NCBI RefSeq assembly: GCF_025127995.1
Contig: NZ_JAHLYP010000038.1
Location: 62,001-126,000 of the forward strand
Length of the DNA: 64,000 nt
Reading direction: 5' to 3'
DNA from: Synechococcus sp. CS-1332
GTDB lineage: Bacteria; Cyanobacteriota; Cyanobacteriia; PCC-6307; Cyanobiaceae
Positions 1-5,948 of this stretch are shown piece by piece; position 1 is the first letter of the stretch; every line of letters starts with the position of its first letter. The notes beneath the pieces were generated by a model. It was not told where the DNA came from. It ran no database searches and saw only the letters and a program-made list of their open reading frames with translations. Position numbers and translations under genes: made by a program.

Positions 1-242
1 CGGGAGCCCTCGCAGATTCCCTCCCAGGCGCCGGCGGCGGTGCCACCAGCTTCCGACACGATCCACACCAGGTGATGGCGACCGTCCGCCAGCTTCGTGA
101 CGACGGCCCGGCCGGGCTTGCTGGGGGCCACGTAGTCCCAGGTGCCGAGCGCCGCCTCACAGGGTGGTGTCGCCGGGGCTGCCCAGGAGGGCGTTGAGCC
201 CAGCGTCAGAACCATTGCCGCAGTGAGCAGTCGGCGTCGCAT
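1..242 (-). CDS. Secreted protein of unknown function, N-terminal part only
   Basis: The gene runs off the left edge of the window, so only its first 80 codons are visible. The reading frame opens at ATG 242 with a basic tip (MRRRLL) followed by a hydrophobic stretch and SWA/A, a good Sec signal peptide of about 21-22 residues. The mature part starts AAPATPPCEAALGTWDY and carries two visible cysteines. I do not recognise the family. It is divergent from the channel gene that starts about 125 bases to the right, and both could share that intergenic region for promoters. Confidence 0.6.
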   Translation of the reverse strand, partial: MRRRLLTAAMVLTLGSTPSWAAPATPPCEAALGTWDYVAPSKPGRAVVTKLADGRHHLVWIVSEAGGTAAGAWEGICEGS

Positions 243-367
243 GGGCAGCTCCAGAGATGGCTGGCGTCCAGGGGGACTGTAGGGGCGGTCGTCCGTGCAG
301 CGACCCGCCGCGGACAGCATCACCCCGCCCCCTCGGGCTAGAAGGAAGCAACGGCGGAGCACAAGGG

Positions 368-1792
368 GTGGAACTCGAGCGTCTTCAGAAGCTGTTCACG
401 GCCCCGCTGTTGCCCCTGGGCCGCCAGAGCTTCTCCCTGCTCTGGATCGTGGAGGTGCTGCTGCTGCTGCTGGCCGTGAGCCTGGCGGCGCGGGGGTTGA
501 AGCGGTTGCTGGCCGGACGGGTGCTGCGCTGGTTCTCCCTGCCGGAAGGGCGGCGCGAGGCGGTGGCCACCCTCCTCTCCATGGGGCTGGCAGCCCTGGG
601 CTATGTGGTGGTGGCCCAAGGGATGGGGCTCGACATCGGCGCCCTCGCCGTGATTTTCGGGGCCCTGGGGGTGGGCATCGGCTTCGGGCTGCAGGAGCTC
701 ACCCGCAACCTCACCAGTGGCCTCACCCTGCTGATGGAGGGGAAGCTGAAGGTGGGCGACCAGATCGAGTTCGGCGACACCAGCGGCTTCATCCGGGAGA
801 TCTCGATCCGCTCCACCGTGATCCGCACCTTCCAGGGCGCCGAGATCGTGGTGCCCAATTCGGCCATCACCAATGCGCCGGTGAAGAACCTCAGCTACCT
901 GAGCTCCGATGGCCGGGTGGATGTGGAGGTGACGGTGGCCCACGGCAGCGACCCTCTGGCCGTGACCGAGGTGCTGCTGGAAGCGGCCCTGGCCGAACCG
1001 ACGGTGCTGGCCGATCCGCCGCCGAAGGTGCTGCTGCATGGGCTCCAGGGCCAGGGGATGGCGTTTGAGCTCTGGGCCTGGACCTCGGCGATTCACGCCA
1101 GCCTCAGCCTGCGGAGTTCTCTGAACTACGCGATCGAGCAGGGGCTGCGCGAGCGCCGCATCGAACTGGCCGGGTCGCGCCAGCAGATCCAGCTGCTCTC
1201 TTCCCGGCGCGCCGCGGAAGAGGACGGAGCCGCCCCGGACTGGCGCCCCCTGCGGACGTCCCTGCCCGACCATCCCTGCTACAGCGGCATGGATGATCGG
1301 CGCCTGCGGGAACTGGTGGGCAGCGGCGCCCGCCGTCTGGTGCCCGCCGGGACGGTGCTGGTGCGGCAGGGTGATGAGGGACGCTCCTTCCATCTGGTGC
1401 TGAGCGGCGCGGTGGATGCGATCCACGAAACCGACCGGGTGAGCCGCAAGCTGTTCACCTTCACTGCCGGGGAATTCTTCGGCGAATTGCCGCTGCTGCT
1501 GCAGGTGCCCTACCCCACCACCATGGTGGCGGCCGAGGACACGACGCTGTTCGTGGTGCCCAGCGGCAGCTTCCGCGCCCTGCTGGCTTCACGGCCCGAG
1601 TTCGCCGACAACGTCGCCCGGGAGGTGGCCCGCCGCAGCGACGTGCTGCGCAGCTACGAAGACTGCCTGCGCCAGCGCGGCCTTCTCGACGATGCCGACA
1701 TGGGCCATCCCCTGCAGTGGTTCCGCGAGCGGCTGCGGCGGGTGCTGGCCGGACGCCCGGCGATGGCCTCGGTGGAAACGGAGGCCGGCTGA
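368..1792 (+). CDS. MscS-family channel with C-terminal cyclic-nucleotide-binding-like domain
   Basis: This is a small-conductance mechanosensitive channel of the inner membrane fused to a CRP-like regulatory domain. Counting from GTG 368, hydrophobic helices lie near residues 24-48, 64-88 and 91-116. The last holds the glycine- and alanine-rich pore helix and the MscS signature (GFGLQELTRNLTSGL, then EGKLKVGDQIEF). The MscS beta and alpha-beta vestibule follows to about 270. Residues about 310-410 form a cNMP-type beta-barrel with RQGDEG and FGELPLLL. The arginine expected in the phosphate-binding cassette is replaced by tyrosine (QVPYPTT), so nucleotide binding is doubtful. An in-frame ATG at 257 exists, but its extra 37 residues are proline- and glycine-rich and not family-like, so I prefer GTG 368. 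Confidence 0.85.
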   Translation: MELERLQKLFTAPLLPLGRQSFSLLWIVEVLLLLLAVSLAARGLKRLLAGRVLRWFSLPEGRREAVATLLSMGLAALGYVVVAQGMGLDIGALAVIFGALGVGIGFGLQELTRNLTSGLTLLMEGKLKVGDQIEFGDTSGFIREISIRSTVIRTFQGAEIVVPNSAITNAPVKNLSYLSSDGRVDVEVTVAHGSDPLAVTEVLLEAALAEPTVLADPPPKVLLHGLQGQGMAFELWAWTSAIHASLSLRSSLNYAIEQGLRERRIELAGSRQQIQLLSSRRAAEEDGAAPDWRPLRTSLPDHPCYSGMDDRRLRELVGSGARRLVPAGTVLVRQGDEGRSFHLVLSGAVDAIHETDRVSRKLFTFTAGEFFGELPLLLQVPYPTTMVAAEDTTLFVVPSGSFRALLASRPEFADNVAREVARRSDVLRSYEDCLRQRGLLDDADMGHPLQWFRERLRRVLAGRPAMASVETEAG

Positions 1793-1808
1793 GCGGTCAG
1801 GCCGAACG

Positions 1809-2602
1809 CTACGCCAGGTGGACATCGGGCCTGCGGCGCACGTCGAGCCGGTCGGGATCGGGGAACCGGGCCGGGTCGCGATTGGCGGCCGCGAACATCA
1901 GGTACACCAGCTGGCCCTTGCGGATCGGCCGGCCGCCGATCGTCAGATCCTCCCCCGCTTCCCGGTACATGAGCTGCACGGTTCCGTCGTAGCGGAGGAA
2001 CTCCTCGATCGCGTTGGCCATCAGGGATGGGTCGTCAAGGAGCAGCTGCAGCTGCTCGGGGTGGCGCAGCAGGCTCAACAGATCGTCGCCGGGCGACGCC
2101 CGCCGTCTGGCGAATTCCGCGCCAAAGAACGCGGTCAGCTCGTGGGTGCTCTGCAACGCCCGCTGGTACTGCTTGGCGCTCACGGCGGAGGGATCGGTGC
2201 CGAAGATCGCGGAGAAGTCGTCGGACCAGCACTTCAGCCGATCCAGAAGCTCGGCAACCAGCGCTTCAACAGTCGGCGCAGGGCGTCCACGTCCCGTGGC
2301 GTGAACGCCTTGGCGACCAGGGCACGGAGCCGATGGTGACGCTTCGGGTTGGTGATGTTCATCTGGGCCCCGATGAGCTCGAAAGGGGGCTGCAGTTCGG
2401 GGCGCACGGCGCGTTATCCCATGCCGCCGGCGCGATCGGAGCGCAGCCGGGGGTCGTGCGTCGCCGCCACCAAGTCGTCGAAGCACGTCAGCACCTAGGC
2501 CCCGAACGGTTCATGCCAGTGGACCGGTTCGGTCCGCCGCAACTCGGCGTAGGTCGGGTAAGGATCGACCAGCATCGCCGGGCTGAACAGGGCTGTCGTC
2601 AT
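1809..2602 (-). pseudogene. Cytochrome P450, degraded and truncated
   Basis: Translation from ATG 2602 gives a clear P450 N-terminus (LVDPYPTYAELRRTEPVHW). It is broken by an in-frame TAG at 2495-2497 and a TAA at 2414-2416. Between them and after them P450 sequence continues (INPKRHHRLRALVAKAFTP type, read as ITNPKRHHRLRALV). A frameshift near 2270 moves the rest into another frame, which resumes with the K-helix region (EEFLRYDGTVQL) and the FPDPDRLDVRR segment. It ends at a TAG at 1809-1811, just before the heme-binding cysteine loop, which is missing. With two stops, one frameshift and no heme ligand it cannot make an active enzyme. Base composition is host-like, unlike the island to its right. 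Confidence 0.85.
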
Positions 2603-2654
2603 GGTTGAGGACACACACGGATGACGGTATCGAGATCTCCCCGATGTTGCCTGG

Positions 2655-3071
2655 TCAACTTGGAATGACGCCGAGCTGCTGAAGCATCCCGTAGGTATCC
2701 ACCATGATCCAGTCTTCCTCAATCTTGCCGTCGGCAAGTCGGTAGATCGCCTGACCGGATACGCAGACTCGCTTGTTGGTTGGTGGAATTCCGTTGAATT
2801 CTCCTCGGTGGGTTCCTTCGGCAGACCACCTTAGGGAGACTCGGTCTGCTTCTCCGAACAGATCGTGTACCTGCATGTGAAGGTCGGGAAAAGCCGCTAC
2901 GAGCGCACCGATGTAGGCCTTGGCGGCTTCTGGTCCATTCGCAAGATTCGGAGCCGATGGATCGTGCATGGTGAAGTTGGCCGAGCAAAGCTCATCGATC
3001 ACTGCGTAATGGCGCCCATTCCATCCTTCGGATATGAGTCGTCGGACGATGTTCTTGTTTCCCTCTGGCAT
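2655..3071 (-). CDS. SnoaL-like polyketide cyclase family protein
   Basis: A 138-residue protein of the SnoaL/NTF2-like fold (ester cyclase type). Family features are the N-terminal helix with NIVRRLISEGWNG, then YAVIDELCSANFTMHDPS, AFPDLHMQVHDLFGEADRVSLRWSAEGTHRGEF and GIPPTNKRVCVSG. The C-terminal strand reads GKIEEDWIMVDTYGMLQQLG. Members act as small-molecule cyclases, isomerases or hydrolases, and the substrate cannot be told from sequence. I chose ATG 3071 because AAGGAG sits about 9 bases upstream (3081-3086); a longer start at 3101 is possible. It is the last open gene of the low-G+C minus-strand island. No attC was found after its stop, so whether it is still a complete cassette is uncertain. 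Confidence 0.8.
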   Translation of the reverse strand: MPEGNKNIVRRLISEGWNGRHYAVIDELCSANFTMHDPSAPNLANGPEAAKAYIGALVAAFPDLHMQVHDLFGEADRVSLRWSAEGTHRGEFNGIPPTNKRVCVSGQAIYRLADGKIEEDWIMVDTYGMLQQLGVIPS

Positions 3072-3171
3072 GTGGCTGTACTCCTTTAGGGCATTGGACA
3101 TGCGGTTCTCGTCTTGGCGGATGAACTGTATACTGCACAGCCGCTTGTCTGTTCGATCGACATGTTGGACA

Positions 3172-3672
3172 TCAACGGACAATGTCTAGAGTATCGAGAT
3201 TCTTCGTGAATATCACGCGGTCTTCAGCTTCCCCGTCATAGCCCACAGCAACGGGAACGCCGTCGATCTTGAAATCGGATTCAAGGAGCGAGAATCCCAT
3301 GCGACGGTGGAAGGCAATCGAGTTGCGATTGACCGGAGCGGTCACGCAATGCACTGTGCGACAGCCAAGCGAGGCAGCCCTGGCAAAGAAACGCTCATAG
3401 AGGAGGCGTCCCAACCCCTCTCCACGTCGTGCCGGATGCACACCGAGAAAATGGACATAGGCCTGGTCGGGATAGGTCTGCGAAACGAACCCGATGAGGA
3501 ACGCAACGACCTGACCATCGACTACGGCGGTGAAGCTGGTAGACCTGAAGTGGACGAAGAAGAGTTTGGGAAGCATTTCGGCCATGGGCCGACCACCCCA
3601 CCATTCATCAACGACCGAGATGATCGGTTGATAGTCGTCCGGCTCTACATGGCGGATGACAACCTCGTTCAT
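3172..3672 (-). CDS. GNAT-family N-acetyltransferase
   Basis: A 166-residue single-domain GNAT acetyltransferase, using acetyl-CoA and an unknown amine acceptor. Motif A is complete: VHFLGVHPARRGEGLG at residues 73-88, with the pyrophosphate-binding RRGEGLG at 82-88. It is followed by the motif B region NRNSIAFHRRMGFSLLES. ATG 3672 is preceded by GAGGGGGAAGCT, a strong ribosome-binding site; an upstream in-frame start at 3735 would encode attC-like DNA and is rejected. The gene probably occupies the fourth cassette from attI. GNATs are among the commonest integron cargo, but nothing here shows an antibiotic substrate. Confidence 0.85.
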   Translation of the reverse strand: MNEVVIRHVEPDDYQPIISVVDEWWGGRPMAEMLPKLFFVHFRSTSFTAVVDGQVVAFLIGFVSQTYPDQAYVHFLGVHPARRGEGLGRLLYERFFARAASLGCRTVHCVTAPVNRNSIAFHRRMGFSLLESDFKIDGVPVAVGYDGEAEDRVIFTKNLDTLDIVR

Positions 3673-3696
3673 AGCTTCCCCCTCAGCAGACAGTAC

Positions 3697-3825
3697 GCTC
3701 GACGGTCGAGTTAAGCCGCCGGAGCAGGCGTGCATTGCTTGGCCACGTATGGAAATTGACAGAATGGGCCTGAAGCGGAAAGATATTGCAGACCATGGCC
3801 GGTCAGCTTGAGCGAGGTGTTAGGC
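3697..3825 (-). repeat. Candidate attC recombination site (degenerate)
   Basis: It follows the stop of the membrane-protein gene. On the minus strand a GCCTAAC box (3825-3819) is followed by CTCAAGCTGACCGG. About 90 bases later comes CCGGCGGCTTAACTCGA and a GTCGAGC box at 3703-3697. The CCGG and GCTT blocks of the two arms are complementary, and GGCTTAACTC resembles the inner arm of many attC sites. The distal box departs from GTTRRRY at its third base. The length of about 129 bases is within the range of long attC sites. Confidence 0.5.
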
Positions 3826-3829
3826 GTCA

Positions 3830-4153
3830 CTACGCGCCATTCGGTTCCCGCCTAAAGAACAATCGAGCGACTAAAAAGGTTCCGACGATACAGTTCGCGA
3901 CCAGCACAAGGTAGAAGAGGAGGAGGACAAGGAACCAGACAGGGTGGTCTGAGAAGTGGATAGTGCTACTAGCGGGACCAAAGTTTCTGCCCGGGGTGTT
4001 AATCTGTTCCGTCATGACGAAGCGGTAGAGGCCAAAGGCAAGCCCTGCACAAGCTGCCGTAAAGACGGGGACAAGAACAATCCTGCCTATCCACATCGCC
4101 CATTTCTTGTATCTAGGCATTGGGGCAGGACTTGTGTGTTCTATCGGATTCAT
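3830..4153 (-). CDS. Small two-helix membrane protein of unknown function
   Basis: A 107-residue protein that I do not recognise. Two hydrophobic segments are clear: about residues 20-46 (WIGRIVLVPVFTAACAGLAF and following) and about 70-98 (PVWFLVLLLFYLVLVANCIV and following). They are separated by a polar loop with TEQINTPGRNFGPASSTIHF, and the tail is basic (ARLFFRREPNGA). It starts at ATG 4153; the stop lies four bases before an attC-type GCCTAAC box. Position and composition make it the third cassette of the array. Integron arrays often carry small membrane proteins without homologues, and no function is proposed. Confidence 0.65.
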   Translation of the reverse strand: MNPIEHTSPAPMPRYKKWAMWIGRIVLVPVFTAACAGLAFGLYRFVMTEQINTPGRNFGPASSTIHFSDHPVWFLVLLLFYLVLVANCIVGTFLVARLFFRREPNGA

Positions 4154-4254
4154 GGTGCTTGCTGCTTCTACGAGGTCTCGATGGTGCTGGTGTCAACAGA
4201 AGCCAGGGGATCTCGCGTTTCGTGGTGTTTGCTGTTCTGCGGTTCCTGGCGGTG

Positions 4255-4281
4255 GCCCAACAGCGGCAGCCGTTGTTAGGC
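4255..4281 (-). repeat. Short hairpin with attC-type end boxes
   Basis: On the minus strand GCCTAAC at 4281-4275, which contains the stop codon of the GNAT gene, is followed after 13 bases by GTTGGGC at 4261-4255. Both fit the integron core-site consensus. The 27 bases fold on themselves: GCCTAACA pairs with TGTTGGGC and an inner CGG pairs with CCG. It is much shorter than a normal attC, so it may be a deleted attC whose ends survive, or a terminator-like hairpin that looks similar. Confidence 0.45.
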
Positions 4282-4767
4282 AGCACCGGCGAGAGAGCGT
4301 GAAAAGATCACCTTTGAATCCCCCTCAGCATAGAAATCTGGGATGCGGCCTCGCTCTTCATATCCGCGCTTCAGGTAAAAGTTCCGGGCTCGCGCCAAAG
4401 GTGCCTGGTCGCTTGTCTCAATAACGATGACACGCGCACCCAATGCTGCCGCGTCTCGCTCGATGTTTGAAAGAATGGCTTGGCCGACACCGTCGCCATG
4501 ATAACTGGGACTTACGCCGATCCACCACACGTTCCACACCGTCTCGGCATAGGGGTCTGGCGCATAGTACGACCACCCAATGGCTGGGCCGTCGCGAGAC
4601 TCGCGACAAGCCACAACAGTATGCCCCTCGGGCAGCTCCCCAGCAGCTAGGGAATCCAGAACTCCACCCAACAGGCCTTCTGCGTCCTCGGCCGTGAATA
4701 ATCCGGTGCTCACGGCTAAGCCAAGCAATACCTCTCTCTCATGCTCTTGAATGGGGCCGATGATCAC
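4276..4767 (-). CDS. GNAT-family N-acetyltransferase
   Basis: A 163-residue GNAT protein. Motif A is WWIGVSPSYHGDGVGQAIL (about residues 81-99) with the acetyl-CoA pyrophosphate loop HGDGVG. The C-terminal part ARNFYLKRGYEERGRIPDFY is the usual motif B region. GTG 4767 is preceded by AGAGG at a suitable distance. A longer frame to ATG 4845 would start inside the neighbouring attC and is rejected. The stop codon TAA is part of a GCCTAAC core box, as is common in cassette genes. It is the second cassette from the attI-like site. The acceptor is unknown. Confidence 0.85.
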   Translation of the reverse strand: MIIGPIQEHEREVLLGLAVSTGLFTAEDAEGLLGGVLDSLAAGELPEGHTVVACRESRDGPAIGWSYYAPDPYAETVWNVWWIGVSPSYHGDGVGQAILSNIERDAAALGARVIVIETSDQAPLARARNFYLKRGYEERGRIPDFYAEGDSKVIFSRSLAGAA

Positions 4768-4793
4768 TTGATTGCCTCTGTTGTGGTCTTGCC

Positions 4794-4877
4794 GCCTAAC
4801 GTTCGCAACTACCGGAAGCAGATAATCTTTGCTGGCCCCCAGCATACTTAAAGTTCCGGTGCATTGCGGTTGTTAGG
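4794..4877 (-). repeat. attC site of the first integron cassette
   Basis: The 84 bases begin on plus with GCCTAAC (4794-4800) and end with its exact complement GTTAGGC (4871-4877). Inside, CGCAA pairs with TTGCG and CCGGAA pairs with TTCCGG, separated by short unpaired bases and a central loop of about 40 bases. This is the two-arm imperfect palindrome expected of attC. The hydrolase gene reads into it: its last residues (NNRNAPEL) and stop are encoded by the right arm. Confidence 0.8.
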
Positions 4878-5753
4878 CGCGAGGGCAAAAAAATCTAATA
4901 GTGCTTCACAGAACTTTTCTGGTGCATCTTGTTGCACCCAGTGTGATGCTCCATCAATGGCGCGGAAGATTGCACCAGGAATCTCTTGAGCTAATTGCTT
5001 ACCATCTTCTGATTTCTGCCAAGGGTCATCCATCCCCCATAAAATCATCGTCTGAGCACAGATATCTCTATGACGATCGACGAGTGCCATGGTCTGGTTG
5101 GCATTGAGCGCAGAAGCATTTCGAATCAAACTCAGCTTGCCTTCCTCACTGGCCCAAGGAGCAATGATACCTTGCCGAAACTCATGGGTAAGCTGGTTTG
5201 GATTGGAAAGCCCTGCTGCGAGACTTTCTTCGAGCGCCTTGACTAAATCTGAGATCGGACGATTCTTCCATCTTAAAGCGTGCCCAAAGTCAAGCATGTC
5301 ATCGTCGAATCGGTCGTAGCAGACCGAATTTGAAACAACAAGACGATTTACGTAATCTCGGTGTTCAATTGCCAGAATGAGAGCAACCGCGCCACCAGTG
5401 TCGTGCCCGACAACATCCACACACTCTAATTTGAGCGCTGATAGAAGGGCGGTAATCATACATGCTTGATCTTGAAAGGACCGATCGAAGCGATCGCGGC
5501 GATCAGACCATCCATGCCCTAAAAAGTCTGGAGCCAAAATCCGATATCCAGCATCTACCAATGGTGGGATAACTGCATGATAGAGATATCCCCATGTCGG
5601 GATTCCATGCATCAGTAGAATCGTGCCTCGCTGAGCTTCGCCTACATCGAGATATCTTACAAAAACAGGGATGTGGGCAACTTGACCAGCGGGCAGAAGA
5701 ATCTCTTGCTGCGCAGCTCTAAAGTTCTCCCAAATACTCCAATCACTGACCAC
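4848..5753 (-). CDS. Alpha/beta-hydrolase, haloalkane dehalogenase or epoxide hydrolase type
   Basis: A 301-residue alpha/beta-hydrolase. LLMHGIPTWGYLYH (residues 47-59) is the oxyanion HGxP segment, close to the HGNPTWSYLWR of haloalkane dehalogenases. VVGHDTGGAVAL (114-124) holds the nucleophile Asp118; an aspartate there marks the dehalogenase/epoxide-hydrolase branch rather than esterases. LWGMDDPW (238-245) supplies the acid and GASHWVQQDAPE (268-279) the histidine, His271. The halide-stabilising residue in the HGxP strand is Ile instead of Asn or His, so dehalogenation is not assured. The start is GTG 5753 with AAGGAG upstream. The C-terminal peptide is encoded by attC DNA. It is the first cassette, beside the attI-like site, where expression is normally strongest. 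Confidence 0.82.
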   Translation of the reverse strand: MVSDWSIWENFRAAQQEILLPAGQVAHIPVFVRYLDVGEAQRGTILLMHGIPTWGYLYHAVIPPLVDAGYRILAPDFLGHGWSDRRDRFDRSFQDQACMITALLSALKLECVDVVGHDTGGAVALILAIEHRDYVNRLVVSNSVCYDRFDDDMLDFGHALRWKNRPISDLVKALEESLAAGLSNPNQLTHEFRQGIIAPWASEEGKLSLIRNASALNANQTMALVDRHRDICAQTMILWGMDDPWQKSEDGKQLAQEIPGAIFRAIDGASHWVQQDAPEKFCEALLDFFALAPNNRNAPEL

Positions 5754-5775
5754 TGGTTTCTATCACTCCTTAATC

Positions 5776-5880
5776 GGTTGTCAGCCTAACTTGTTTTTAG
5801 GTGGTTTCCGTGAACACCTCTTGGCGCCCAGTCCATTCCGTGAACCACAGGACAACAGCCTGCAGCGATGGCTGACAACC
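5776..5880. repeat. 11-bp inverted repeat flanking the attI-like site
   Basis: GGTTGTCAGCC at 5776-5786 has an exact inverted copy GGCTGACAACC at 5870-5880. The left copy overlaps the cassette boundary GTTAGGC and the first bases of cassette 1. The two CCGTGAA direct repeats lie between the arms. A further palindrome, TTCACGG-AC-CCGTGAA, follows at 5929-5944 next to the stop of the fusion gene. It could be a remnant of an inverted cassette end or part of the site architecture. Confidence 0.5.
5784..5845 (-). other. attI-like integron insertion site
   Basis: On the minus strand positions 5801-5784 read CCTAAAAACAAGTTAGGC, which almost matches the end of class 1 attI1 as I remember it (CCTAAAACAAAGTTAGGC). 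It contains the paired inverted core boxes of a simple site. Upstream on the same strand are two perfect 10-bp direct repeats, GTTCACGGAA at 5845-5836 and 5815-5806, spaced 30 bases apart like the integrase-binding direct repeats of attI1. Cassette genes start immediately downstream. The similarity is from memory and was not aligned. Confidence 0.65.
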
Positions 5881-5948
5881 GCACGGGAGACGCCGTTAAA
5901 TCTTTTTTCAACAGGATCGTTGCCGTTGTTCACGGACCCGTGAATCCC

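Larger units (their letters stand above)
2655..5801 (-). mobile_element. Integron gene-cassette array without integrase
   Basis: Five consecutive genes lie on the minus strand, each with its own ribosome-binding site, small intergenic spacers and lower G+C than either flank. Boxes of the integron core-site type (GCCTAAC read on plus, GTTAGGC on minus, or the reverse) occur at 3819-3825, 4275-4281, 4794-4800, 4871-4877 and 5784-5790. The pair at 4794/4871 encloses an attC-like fold and the one at 5784 belongs to an attI-like site. If recombination cuts between G and TT, the first cassette spans 4800-5789 and the second about 4261-4799. The left limit is not well defined. No intI gene is visible on either side. 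Confidence 0.72.

Noticed and set aside
3164-3170. GTTGGAC box after the GNAT gene as another attC end
   Set aside because: It fits the core consensus, but no convincing opposite box or paired arms were found in 3090-3160, so it is not listed as a site.
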